From: Salinigranum halophilum
GTDB lineage: Archaea; Halobacteriota; Halobacteria; Halobacteriales; Haloferacaceae
Assembly (NCBI RefSeq): GCF_007004735.1
Contig: NZ_SSNL01000006.1
Span: forward strand, 62,001-126,000
Direction: 5' to 3'
DNA: 64,000 bases
Positions within the stretch are counted from its first letter, which is position 1. Every line of letters begins with the position of its first letter. This document shows positions 43,947 to 52,566 of this stretch, piece by piece. A program made the position numbers and the translations under genes. Below the pieces are notes generated by a model, which saw only the letters and a list, made by a program, of their open reading frames with translations, did not search any database and was not told the DNA's origin.

Positions 43947-45224
43947 ATGGCTGACGAATCCTCACGGCTCTCTGATTTCGGCGACCGGTTCGAGGACCCC
44001 TCTGAGGACCCGCTGTTCAACCTCGACGAGGACGACCCCGACCGTGTCGACATCTTCGCGCGCAAGGAGCTGCTGAAAGTCGGGCACGTCCCCGAGAGCG
44101 CGCGCATCGTCGGCCGCGATAACGAGATCGAGGCCGTGGCCGCGGAACTCCGACCGATCGTTCGCGGCGACCCGCCGAACAACGTGATCATCTACGGGAA
44201 GACGGGCACGGGCAAGTCGCTCGTCGCTCGGCACGTCACCGAGCGTGCTCGGCGGGCCGCCGAGTCGAACGGCAAGCTCGTGGGAACGGTGTACGTCGAC
44301 TGCGCACAGCACAACACCCAGACGCGCGTCGCCCGCATGATTACGCGCTCGCTCAACGACACCGCGCGCACTGACTTCGAGATTCCCCGTGCGGGGATCG
44401 GGAGTGGCGAGTACTACGACTACCTCTGGGAGATTCTCGACCAGGCCTACGAGTCGGTGATCATCATCCTCGACGAGGTGGACCGCCTCGACGACGACGA
44501 CATCCTCATGCAACTCTCACGTGCCCGCGAGTCGGGCAAGGCCGACTGTCACCTCGGGGTCATCGCCGTGAGCAACAAGATCGAGTACCGGAACCGCCTG
44601 AACGAGCGGGTCAAGTCCAGTCTCCGCGAGGAAGAGTTCGTCTTCCAGCCGTACGATGCGAACCAGCTTCGTGGCATCATGGAACACCGGCGCGACGCCT
44701 TCCAGGAGGACGTCCTCTCCGACGACGTCATTCCCCTCACCGCCGCCGTCGCCGCACAGGAACACGGCGACGCGCGGAAGGCAATCGAGATCCTCCGCCA
44801 CGCCGGTGAACTCGCCGAACGCGACGGTGCCGAGTGGGTCACCGAGGACCACGTTCGCGACGCACAGGAGTGGGCCGAGGTCGACCGATTCGAGGAACTC
44901 CTGCGCGGGTCGACGACGCAGGTGAAGTACATCCTCTACTCGCTCGCGCTCTTGACCGAGGAGAACCCCGACGCCGACGGTTTCTCGACGAGTCGTATCT
45001 ACCGCCACTATTCCGAGACGGTGAGCACCATCGACGCCACGACACTGAGCGAACACCGGGTGTACGAACTGCTGAAAGAGCAGGCGTTCCTCGGCGTGGT
45101 CGAATCGACCCGAACGGGCGGCGGGCGCGGCCAGGGGAGCTACCTCGAACACCGACTGGTCCAGGATACCGATATCGTCCTCAAATCCGTCCTCCGGGAC
45201 AGCCGGCTGAAAGAACTCGCGTAG
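43947..45224 (+). CDS. Orc1/Cdc6-type replication initiator
   Basis: From the ATG at 43947 this is a 425-residue AAA+ ATPase. Walker A GKTGTGKS lies at 84-91, Walker B IIILDEVD at 172-179 and sensor 1 VIAVSNKIEYRNRL near 200. The initiator-specific motif sits inside the AAA domain, and a C-terminal winged helix (about 335-415, with STSRIYRHYSETV and HRVYELLKEQAFLGVVES) binds origin repeats. It is flanked by the repeat boxes it should recognise. Haloarchaea carry many orc genes, each tied to its own origin; this one belongs to the TTACACTCTGGACGAGGGG repeat class seen here. Confidence 0.95.
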   Translation: MADESSRLSDFGDRFEDPSEDPLFNLDEDDPDRVDIFARKELLKVGHVPESARIVGRDNEIEAVAAELRPIVRGDPPNNVIIYGKTGTGKSLVARHVTERARRAAESNGKLVGTVYVDCAQHNTQTRVARMITRSLNDTARTDFEIPRAGIGSGEYYDYLWEILDQAYESVIIILDEVDRLDDDDILMQLSRARESGKADCHLGVIAVSNKIEYRNRLNERVKSSLREEEFVFQPYDANQLRGIMEHRRDAFQEDVLSDDVIPLTAAVAAQEHGDARKAIEILRHAGELAERDGAEWVTEDHVRDAQEWAEVDRFEELLRGSTTQVKYILYSLALLTEENPDADGFSTSRIYRHYSETVSTIDATTLSEHRVYELLKEQAFLGVVESTRTGGGRGQGSYLEHRLVQDTDIVLKSVLRDSRLKELA

Positions 45225-45290
45225 CCTGGGAACGCGACCCCTCGTTCCCGCCCGCCCTCTCGTTCGAACCGGCTGGCTGTTCTCCGCCGA

Positions 45291-45312
45291 CACCCCTCAT
45301 CAAGAGTGTAAC
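45291..45312 (-). repeat. Origin repeat box 7 (variant), downstream of orc1/cdc6
   Basis: Read on the minus strand it is TTACACTCTTGATGAGGGG, pointing back toward the initiator gene. Together with box 6 it frames the gene with variant boxes. Confidence 0.65.
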
Positions 45313-45426
45313 TTCGGGCGAGACGGTCCGTCGGGATTCGACGGTCGCGACTGCCCAGTCGCTCGCGGAACCGCCGGACGACTCCCGGTAGCACTCCTGA
45401 AGGCCACCAGAGAGACATCGGGCACC

Positions 45427-45465
45427 ACTAGTGAATGTTACTAATGAACACCATTAGTGAACATA
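45427..45465. repeat. Three tandem 13-bp repeats
   Basis: ACTAGTGAATGTT, ACTAATGAACACC and ATTAGTGAACATA follow one another with an exact 13-bp period, sharing the core TARTGAA. They resemble iterons or a phased array of half-sites and lie 115 bp beyond repeat box 7. Confidence 0.6.
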
Positions 45466-45643
45466 CGAGCTGACCGCAGCGGACTCGTCGCTCGACTGTC
45501 TCGCTGGTGCCTTTCCTCCCCCATCTGCCGAACGGGTTGACGCGTGGTGGGACGTCGCGTTCAGTCCGTTGACACGACTTCGTATCGGTCAAACCGTGTG
45601 TGTCGGCCAACCCGTGTGCCGAAGAACCGTGTGAACAGACGGG

Positions 45644-46072
45644 CTAGCTGATGTCCGCCAGCGGACCGAAGTCGTCGACCGGGAGTACCGAGTAGTCGAC
45701 TGTGAGCGTGTCTTTGGTCGCTCTGATCTTCCCGACGAACGTGGAGATGTCCTCGAGCGAGCCTTCGAGCACGAACAGTTCCATGCAGTGGTGGCCGCCG
45801 ACGTGGCTGTGGAAGTTCGAGGCGACGGTGTCCTCGTACTCGTGACGGAGCCGCATCATCTTCTCCTCCACGCTGGTCGTCTCGTAATCGAACACCACCG
45901 TGACGATGCCCATCAGTTCGCGGCCTTCGAGTTTCTTGTCCTGGAACTCGCCGAGGAGGTTACGGCTCGCCTCACGGAGCACCTCGCTGCGACCCGTGTA
46001 GCCGTGGTCGTCCGCGAACTGGTCGATCCGCTCGAGTAGTTCCTCCGGCATGGAGATACTGACGACGGTCAT
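45644..46072 (-). CDS. nikR: Nickel-responsive regulator NikR
   Basis: This 142-residue protein is counted from the ATG at 46072. A ribbon-helix-helix domain (2-45, [35 protein letters not shown]) is followed by an ACT-type nickel domain. Ligands His77, His88, His90 and Cys96 (in [14 protein letters not shown]) match the His-His-His-Cys set of NikR with a one-residue offset. It represses nickel uptake when nickel is abundant. No nickel transporter is in the window. The 80-bp gap to hutH is AT-rich and holds its promoter. Confidence 0.9.
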   Translation of the reverse strand: MTVVSISMPEELLERIDQFADDHGYTGRSEVLREASRNLLGEFQDKKLEGRELMGIVTVVFDYETTSVEEKMMRLRHEYEDTVASNFHSHVGGHHCMELFVLEGSLEDISTFVGKIRATKDTLTVDYSVLPVDDFGPLADIS

Positions 46073-46087
46073 ATAACAATTCAACCG

Positions 46088-46112
46088 CCGTCAAATATTA
46101 AGAGTTATTATT
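46088..46112. promoter_or_regulatory. AT-rich nikR promoter with imperfect dyad
   Basis: Around ATATTAAGAGTTATTAT the arms ATATTAA and TTATTAT pair with one mismatch around GAG. The segment lies about 16 to 40 bp upstream of the nikR start and could be both TATA element and autoregulatory site. Confidence 0.35.
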
Positions 46113-46152
46113 TATCTGTGGACCGTTGCCGTGGATCGGGGTACCGTGTGGT

Positions 46153-47790
46153 TCACACACGCCGCCGCAGGCCAGCGCGGTCGCGCCACTCGTCGCCGAG
46201 CGTCGCATCGAGCGCCTCGTCGAGGAGCCCATCAGACACGACCCGTTCGACGGCCCGAATGTCCGGTGCAGGGGGGCGGTCGTCGTCGAGCGCGGGCACG
46301 ACTGCGCGGACGGTGTCGTATGTCGCCCCCGTGCCGTCCCCGTACGCGAGGTCGTCGTCGACGAACTCCGCGGCCTGCGCACCACAGAGGAGTTCGATGG
46401 CGGTCACCTTCCTGGCGTGGTCGAGTGTCCGACGGGTCGCGAACGCCGAGGTGGCCGAGAGGCTGACGTGGTCCTCCTGGTTCCCCGAGACGACCGCGTT
46501 GTCAGTCGCCGGGTTTCCGACGCTGCGACACTCCGCGACGAGCGACGCGGCAGTGTAGCCCGCGATCATGTACCCGGAGCGGACGCCGCTCTCGCGGGTG
46601 AGAAACGGCGGGAGATGCGACTCCTGTACGTTGGGGTTGAGCATCCGGTCGATGCGGCGCTCCGCGATGGCCGCGAGTTCGGTGAGCGCGCTCGTGACGT
46701 AGTCGAGGCGGAGCGCCAGCGGCTCGCCGTGGAAGTTGCCGCCCGAGACCACGTCGGCGTGCTCCGTCCCCGAACTCCGGAGGTCAACCTCCCCGGGAGG
46801 AAAGACGAGCGGGTTGTCGGTCGCGCTGTTGAGTTCGACCACGACCGCCTCGCGGAGGTGGTCGACGGCGTCACGGACCGCACCGTGGACCTGTGGCAGG
46901 CACCGCACGGAGTACGCGTCCTGCACGCGGTCGCAGTTGCGGTGTGACTCGACGACCTCCGACCCCGCACAGAGTCGCTTGACCATCCACGCGCTCGTCG
47001 CCTGTCCGGCGTGCGGTCGGACACGCTGGATCGCCGAGTCCGAGGCGACGGTCGAACCCATCGTCACCTCCGTGGTGAGCGCGCCGGCGGCGTCGGCGGC
47101 GCGGAGCAGTTGCTCGGCGTCGTGTACGACGAGTGCGGCGAGTCCGACGCTGAGTTGGGTCCCGTTGATGAGCGCGAGCCCCTCCTTCGCGCGGAGCGTG
47201 ATTGGCTCGCAGCCGGCGGCCGCAAGCGCGTCCTCGCCGGAGCGACGCTCGCGGCCGTCGTCCGTCTCGACGTCCGCCTCGCCCTCGCCGAGCAGGACGA
47301 GCATCGCGTGCGAGAGCGGGGCGAGGTCGCCGCTGGCCCCGAGACTGCCGCGCGAGGGCACGACGGGTGTCACCCCCGTATTCAACAGCGCGAGGAGGTG
47401 GTCGACCACCTCCTCGCGGACGCCGGAGTAGCCCTTGACGAGCGCGTTGATTCGGGTACAGAGGAGCGCGCGGACCTCCTCGCGGTCGAGTTCGCGCCCG
47501 ACACCGGCGGCGTGACTGCGGACGAGGTTGGTCTGGAGTTCGTCCACGCGGTGGTCGTCGATGCGCGTGTCGACGAGTTCGCCGAACCCCGTGTTCAGCC
47601 CGTAGACGGCCTCACCGGTCTCGACGACCTCCTCGACGCGACGACGAGCGGCGCGGACGTCCGCTCGTGCGGCCTCGCTCACCGCGACGGTCGCATCGTC
47701 ACGAGCGACCCGGACCACGGCCGCCGGTGTGAGCGACGCCCCGTCGAGGACGACCGTCGCATCCTCGGGGTCGAGGCACGCTTCGGTCAT
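46153..47790 (-). CDS. hutH: Histidine ammonia-lyase
   Basis: This 545-residue protein deaminates L-histidine to trans-urocanate. The MIO prosthetic group forms from Ala-Ser-Gly at 152-154 (GSLGASGDLAPLSH). YGLNTGFGELVDTRI near residue 63 and QEDHVSLSATSAFATRR near 430 are family signatures. It is the last gene of hutU-G-I-H and overlaps hutI by ATGA. The length fits haloarchaeal and bacterial HutH. Confidence 0.94.
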   Translation of the reverse strand: MTEACLDPEDATVVLDGASLTPAAVVRVARDDATVAVSEAARADVRAARRRVEEVVETGEAVYGLNTGFGELVDTRIDDHRVDELQTNLVRSHAAGVGRELDREEVRALLCTRINALVKGYSGVREEVVDHLLALLNTGVTPVVPSRGSLGASGDLAPLSHAMLVLLGEGEADVETDDGRERRSGEDALAAAGCEPITLRAKEGLALINGTQLSVGLAALVVHDAEQLLRAADAAGALTTEVTMGSTVASDSAIQRVRPHAGQATSAWMVKRLCAGSEVVESHRNCDRVQDAYSVRCLPQVHGAVRDAVDHLREAVVVELNSATDNPLVFPPGEVDLRSSGTEHADVVSGGNFHGEPLALRLDYVTSALTELAAIAERRIDRMLNPNVQESHLPPFLTRESGVRSGYMIAGYTAASLVAECRSVGNPATDNAVVSGNQEDHVSLSATSAFATRRTLDHARKVTAIELLCGAQAAEFVDDDLAYGDGTGATYDTVRAVVPALDDDRPPAPDIRAVERVVSDGLLDEALDATLGDEWRDRAGLRRRV

Positions 47791-49019
47791 CGAACACCAC
47801 CCGAAGCGAGTCGCTCCGTGTCGTGCACCACGGTTCCGCCTTTGAGTACGGTCCCGACCCGGTTCACGCCGAACGAGTAGGGGATGTGGACGTGCGTCGG
47901 CGCGTCGAGAACGACCAGGTCGGCCGGCGCGCCCGGTGTGAGCGTTCCGACACCGTCCGCCCGGTCGAGTGCGAGTGCACCGCCCCGCGTCGCCGCATCG
48001 AGCGCGTCGCGAGGGGACAGCCCCATCCCGACACACGCGAGCGCGAGCGTCATGCCCATCGACGACGAGTGACAGTTCGGGTTGAAGTCGGAGGCGATGG
48101 CGATGGTCGCTCCGGCCGCGGTGAACGGCTCGGCGTCGGCGTACGCCGTCCCGAGCGAGAACGCGGTGCCCGGGAGGAACACGGGCGTGACGCCGGCCGC
48201 GGCCAGTGCGGACGCGTCCGCTGCGGTCGCCTGGAGGAGGTGGTCGGCGCTGGCCGCGCCGACCTCCGCACCTAACTGTGCCCCGCCCAGGTGGCTCAAC
48301 TCCTCGGCGTGGATTTTCGGCGTCAGGCCGTACTCGCGCCCGGCTTCGAGGATGCGCCTGGACTGGTCGACGGAGAAGACGCCGTCCTCACAGAAGACGT
48401 CGCAGAACTCGGCGACGCCCTGTGCGGCCACCGCGGGCAGCTGGTCGTCGATTACCTCGGCCGTGTACGCCTCGGCGTCTCGGCCAGTCGGCACCGCGTG
48501 CGCACCCATGAACGTCGCCACGACGTCCACCGGGTGGCGTGCGTTCGCCGTGTCGATCACCTCGAGCATCCGGAGTTCGGTCTCGGCGTCGAGGCCGTAG
48601 CCCGACTTCACCTCGACGGTCGTCGTCCCGTGTGCCAGCATCGTGTCCAGCTGACCGAGCAGGTTCCCGAGGAGGCGCTCGTCGCTCGCCTCGCGGACGG
48701 CCTCGACGGTGCGGAGGATACCGCCCCCTGCGGCCAGAAGCTCCTGATACGTCTTCCCGCGGAGCTTCGCGGCGAACTCGTCCGAACGGTCACCGGCGAA
48801 GAGTGCGTGCGTGTGCGCATCGACGAGTCCCGGAATCACGGCCCGCCCGGTCGCGTCGACCCGTTCGACGGCGTTCTCCGGTGGATACTCGCGCGTGACG
48901 GCGTCGGTCGACCCGACCCTGGCCACGCGACCGTCTTCGATGGCGACCGCGCCGTCGGCGTACGACTCGCCCGGGGCGACGACCAGTTCGGCGGCGTCGT
49001 GAACGACGGCGTCGATCAC
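47787..49019 (-). CDS. hutI: Imidazolonepropionase
   Basis: This 410-residue amidohydrolase opens imidazolone-5-propionate to N-formimidoyl-L-glutamate. The metal motif is [10 protein letters not shown] near residue 67, with [15 protein letters not shown] near 158, [10 protein letters not shown] near 190 and [13 protein letters not shown] near 320, all typical of HutI. It overlaps both hutH and hutG by four bases. Confidence 0.94.
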   Translation of the reverse strand: MIDAVVHDAAELVVAPGESYADGAVAIEDGRVARVGSTDAVTREYPPENAVERVDATGRAVIPGLVDAHTHALFAGDRSDEFAAKLRGKTYQELLAAGGGILRTVEAVREASDERLLGNLLGQLDTMLAHGTTTVEVKSGYGLDAETELRMLEVIDTANARHPVDVVATFMGAHAVPTGRDAEAYTAEVIDDQLPAVAAQGVAEFCDVFCEDGVFSVDQSRRILEAGREYGLTPKIHAEELSHLGGAQLGAEVGAASADHLLQATAADASALAAAGVTPVFLPGTAFSLGTAYADAEPFTAAGATIAIASDFNPNCHSSSMGMTLALACVGMGLSPRDALDAATRGGALALDRADGVGTLTPGAPADLVVLDAPTHVHIPYSFGVNRVGTVLKGGTVVHDTERLASGGVR

Positions 49020-49942
49020 GAGCCATCACCTCCCAGGGCACAGACGACGTGAGCAATCGCGCGAGCGGCCGCAGCGACGGTCAGCCCGTCGCGGTCGAGC
49101 GGAGGCGCACACTCGACGACCTCGAAGCCGGCGAGTCGGTCGTCCGACGCGAGGTGGCGGAGGAGTCGGAAACACTCGCGTGTGGTCAGCCCGCCGGGCG
49201 TGGGTGCGCTCACCCCGGGGGCCGCCGTGGCGTCGAGCACGTCACAGTCGAGCGAGAGGTAGAGTCGGTCCACGTCACCCATCGCGTCGAGCGCTCGGTC
49301 CGCTGCGGCGACCGGGTCGTCACCGACTTCCTCGGCCGTGACGACCGCTCCGTCCCGCTCGCGAACGTACTCGTGGTACCGTGTCGAGGTCTCGAAGTGG
49401 CGCGCGCCGAGACACGCGTACGCGTCGAGTCCCGCCTCGAGGAGTTGGCGATAGGGCGTCCCGCTCGTCGCGCCGTGCCGTTGCTCGCGAACGTCCAGAT
49501 GTGCATCGAGGTTGATGACGCCGAGTGAGTCCGCCAGCAACGGACTCGCGTTCGCGTAGGTGAGCGAGTTGTCGCCACCGAGGAAGACGGGGACGCTGGT
49601 CGTCTCGTGGACCGACGCGGCGACCGACCGCACCGCCCGCTGGACCGTCCGCACGTCCCCGGTCGGCAGGGCGACCGTCCCGAGGTCGCCGACGCGTGCG
49701 ACCGGGCCGGCGTCGAAGTGGTGGGTCTTCAGTCCGGCGAGCGCCTCGCGGATGGCCGCCGGTCCGTCTTTCGCGCCGGGTCGACCGATGACGCCCCCGT
49801 CGTAGGGCTCGCCGACGAGCGTGACGTCGTACTCGTCGGCCAAGTCGAGCGTCGTCGGCTCGACCACGTCGCCGAACTGTTCGTCGTTCGGGTCGTCCGA
49901 AGGACCGACCCACTCGACGGTCGGCGGATGGAGCGCGCTCAT
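49016..49942 (-). CDS. hutG: Formimidoylglutamase
   Basis: This 308-residue member of the arginase/agmatinase superfamily hydrolyses N-formimidoyl-glutamate to glutamate plus formamide. Binuclear Mn motifs are [13 protein letters not shown] near residue 120, [10 protein letters not shown] near 143 and [15 protein letters not shown] near 228 (one Asp-x-Asp replaced by Asp-x-Asp in CDVLD as usual). It overlaps hutU and hutI by four bases each. Confidence 0.92.
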   Translation of the reverse strand: MSALHPPTVEWVGPSDDPNDEQFGDVVEPTTLDLADEYDVTLVGEPYDGGVIGRPGAKDGPAAIREALAGLKTHHFDAGPVARVGDLGTVALPTGDVRTVQRAVRSVAASVHETTSVPVFLGGDNSLTYANASPLLADSLGVINLDAHLDVREQRHGATSGTPYRQLLEAGLDAYACLGARHFETSTRYHEYVRERDGAVVTAEEVGDDPVAAADRALDAMGDVDRLYLSLDCDVLDATAAPGVSAPTPGGLTTRECFRLLRHLASDDRLAGFEVVECAPPLDRDGLTVAAAARAIAHVVCALGGDGS

Positions 49943-51678
49943 TCGCCCTCGCGGTCGTCCATGGGGACGGCCACGTCGGACCGCTCGGCCGCCTCGATGG
50001 CCGTTTCGTAGCCCGCATCGGCGTGACGGATCACGCCCATCCCGGGGTCGGTCGTGAACACACGGCGTGCCTTCTCGGCCGCGAGGTCGGTCCCGTCGAG
50101 GACGACGTGGTTGTTGGTGTGGAGCGCGTTGCCGATGCCGACCCCGCCGCCGTCGTGTACGCTGACGATGTCGGCACCGGCCGCGCAGTTGACCAGCGCG
50201 TTGAGAATCGGCCAGTCGGCCACCGCGTCGGAGCCGTCTCGCATCGCCTCGGTCTCGCGGTTCGGCGAGGCGACGGAGCCGGCGTCGAGGTGGTCGCGCG
50301 TGACGACGACCGGCGCGGCGATCTCGCCGTCACGCACCAGTTCGTTGATCCGAAGCGCGAATCGCGCACGCTCGGTGAGCCCCTCCGCGTCCGTCTCGTA
50401 CCCGAGCCAACACACCCGCGAGGGGAGGCCCTGGAACTGCACCTGCGCTTGCGCCAGTTCGATCCACCGGTGTAACGACTCCTTCTCGGGGAACAGCGCT
50501 CTGACGGCCTCGTCCGTCCGGTGGATGTCCGCCGGGTCACCGGAGAGCGCGACCCACCGGAACGGTCCCTTCCCCTCACAGAACAGCGGACGGATGTACG
50601 CGGGCACGAAGCCGGGGAAGTCGAACGCGTCGGCCACGTCGCGGTGGGCTTCGACCTGTCCACGGATGTTGTTCCCGTACTCGAACGCGACGGCCCCCTC
50701 TTCTTGGAGGTCGAGGATGGCCCGGACGTGCCGCGCCATCGTGTCGAGGCTCGCCTCGACGTACGCCTCGGGAGCCGACTCACGGAGGCGGTCGGCCTCC
50801 GCGACCGTGTAGCCCGACGGGTAGTACCCCTCCAGTTCGTCGTGCGCACTGGTCTGGTCGGTCACGAGGTCCGGAACGAACCCGCGGTTGAGCATCCCTT
50901 CGAGCATGTCGGCGGCGTTCATGTGGACCGCGATGGAGTACGCCTCACCTGCCGCGGCGGCGGCGTCGACCCGCTCGATGGCCTCGTCGAGGTCGTCGGT
51001 CTTCTCCTGACAGTATCCGGTCTCGATTCGCCGGTCGATTCGGCGCTCGTCGACCTCCGCGGCGAGACAGCACCCGCCGTTCATCGTCACCGCGAGCGGC
51101 TGTGCCCCGCCCATCCCGCCGAGTCCACCCGTGGCCGTGACCGTCCCCGTCAGGTCGCCGTCGAAGTGCTGTCGACCGGCTTCCGCGAGCGTCTCGTAGG
51201 TGCCCTGGATGATGCCCTGTGTCCCGATGTACGCCCACGACCCGGCGGTCATCTGTCCGTACATGATGAGCCCCTTCGCCTCGAGTTCGTGGAAGTGGTC
51301 CCAGTTGTCCCACTTGCCGACGAGGTTGGAGTTCGCGATGAGCACGCGTGGGGCCCGCTCGTGCGTCTCGAACCGGCCCACGGGCTTGCCCGACTGAACG
51401 AGCAGCGTCTCCGTATCCCCCAGTTCCCGGAGCTCGGCCACGATGGTGTCGTACGCGTCCCACGACCGCGCTGCACGCCCAGTCCCGCCGTAGACGACGA
51501 GGTTCTCGGGGTCCTCGGCCACCTCCGGGTCGAGGTTGTTGTTCAGCAGCCGGAGGGCCGCCTCCTGTCGCCAGCCGTTGCACTCGATTTCGGCCCCGGT
51601 CGATGCCCCCTGGGACGCTCGCCACTGTTCCATCGGCTCGCCGACGCCGTGGGCTGTGGAGGACGGCTTCTGTGCCAT
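49939..51678 (-). CDS. hutU: Urocanate hydratase
   Basis: This 579-residue protein from the ATG at 51678 converts urocanate to imidazolonepropionate using tightly bound [27 protein letters not shown] near residue 30, [18 protein letters not shown] near 60 and [18 protein letters not shown] near 168 are diagnostic. An in-frame ATG at 51693 adds five residues and is also possible. It is the first gene of the hut operon, transcribed away from the Bat-type regulator. Confidence 0.94.
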   Translation of the reverse strand: MAQKPSSTAHGVGEPMEQWRASQGASTGAEIECNGWRQEAALRLLNNNLDPEVAEDPENLVVYGGTGRAARSWDAYDTIVAELRELGDTETLLVQSGKPVGRFETHERAPRVLIANSNLVGKWDNWDHFHELEAKGLIMYGQMTAGSWAYIGTQGIIQGTYETLAEAGRQHFDGDLTGTVTATGGLGGMGGAQPLAVTMNGGCCLAAEVDERRIDRRIETGYCQEKTDDLDEAIERVDAAAAAGEAYSIAVHMNAADMLEGMLNRGFVPDLVTDQTSAHDELEGYYPSGYTVAEADRLRESAPEAYVEASLDTMARHVRAILDLQEEGAVAFEYGNNIRGQVEAHRDVADAFDFPGFVPAYIRPLFCEGKGPFRWVALSGDPADIHRTDEAVRALFPEKESLHRWIELAQAQVQFQGLPSRVCWLGYETDAEGLTERARFALRINELVRDGEIAAPVVVTRDHLDAGSVASPNRETEAMRDGSDAVADWPILNALVNCAAGADIVSVHDGGGVGIGNALHTNNHVVLDGTDLAAEKARRVFTTDPGMGVIRHADAGYETAIEAAERSDVAVPMDDREGE

Positions 51679-51737
51679 GTCTAGGTGGAACATGGTCCTC
51701 CCGCGGGGAGAGCGTAGAGTCTCCGTGCGGACAGCGT

Positions 51738-51759
51738 TTTAAATAGTAGCCGCGAATAG
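51738..51759. promoter_or_regulatory. Bidirectional promoter of hutU and its regulator
   Basis: The symmetric TTTAAA at 51738-51743 lies 45 bp from the upstream hutU ATG and 30 bp from the regulator ATG, so it can serve as TATA box in both directions. The hexamer AATAGT occurs at 51742-51747 and again at 51754-51759, a 12-bp repeat that could be the regulator site. Confidence 0.45.
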
Positions 51760-51773
51760 TTGTCACATACCAC

Positions 51774-52415
51774 ATGTACGAGGCCGTCTTTCACATCCAG
51801 GGGGAGGGACCGTACGAGCGGGCGACGGCCGCGAACACGACGCGCATCGAACTCTGGTGTAACGACCACTGCGACCTGCTGTTCGTCGTCGGTGACGAGG
51901 ACGACCACGTGCTCGACCACATCCGCGAGTCGGTCGGGGTCCGCCAGCACCTCGCTGACGACGACCGAATCATCGTCACGGACGCCTGTCTGAAACAGCA
52001 CGGCGAGGAACACATCGAACAGTACCTCACCGCACACGGCTGTCTCACGGTCCCGCCACTGCGCTACGAGAACGGCTCGAAGGTCGTCCGCGTACTCGCC
52101 CTCGACGCCGCGAACCTGACTGCGTTCTACCGCGACGTCGCGAGCGACCACGCCGTGACCGTCGAGTCGAAGCGTGAACTCGGCACGCCGCGCGTCGATG
52201 CGCCGGTCTTCTCCCCCGACGCGCTCCTCCCGACGCTCTCGCCGCGCCAGCGGGAGGTCTACCGGACGGCTCACGAGCAGGGGTACTTCGAACTCCCCCG
52301 CGAGACGACGACGGCGCAGATCGCCGAAGCCGTCGGCATCGGACGGCGGACCGCCGAACACCACTTGCGCCGCGCAGAGAAGAAACTCGCCGACGCGCTG
52401 GTCGAGTCGCTCTGA
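51774..52415 (+). CDS. HTH-10 (Bat-type) regulator, probable regulator of histidine utilisation
   Basis: This 213-residue protein has an N-terminal sensor half (1-145) of the kind found in small haloarchaeal Bat-like regulators, starting MYEAVFHIQGEGPYERATAAN. The C-terminal HTH-10 domain lies at about 155-208: LSPRQREVYRTAHEQGYFELPRETTTAQIAEAVGIGRRTAEHHLRRAEKKL. Divergent orientation and a shared promoter with hutU make it the likely activator or repressor of the operon (inference). Confidence 0.85.
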   Translation: MYEAVFHIQGEGPYERATAANTTRIELWCNDHCDLLFVVGDEDDHVLDHIRESVGVRQHLADDDRIIVTDACLKQHGEEHIEQYLTAHGCLTVPPLRYENGSKVVRVLALDAANLTAFYRDVASDHAVTVESKRELGTPRVDAPVFSPDALLPTLSPRQREVYRTAHEQGYFELPRETTTAQIAEAVGIGRRTAEHHLRRAEKKLADALVESL

Positions 52416-52566
52416 CCGCCGCCTCGAACGATTCTATAACAAACGTATTTGTCTCCATAGGGTTTGACTCTCAACCACTGATGACCGAGACTCACGGCCA
52501 CGCCCGGTGGCACCAGGACCGACCCGACGGCGACCCGTCTCCCCGCCCGGCCGCAGGGACCGACGC

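Larger units (their letters stand above)
45225..45643. other. Intergenic region downstream of orc1/cdc6
   Basis: This 419-bp gap between convergent orc1/cdc6 and nikR contains a seventh repeat box (45291-45312) and three tandem 13-bp repeats (45427-45465). I see no supported gene. A 60-codon antisense frame (45428-45610) has no recognisable features. Confidence 0.5.

Noticed and set aside
45428-45610. A 60-codon minus-strand frame downstream of orc1/cdc6
   Set aside because: It overlaps the 13-bp repeats and has no family features or convincing promoter.
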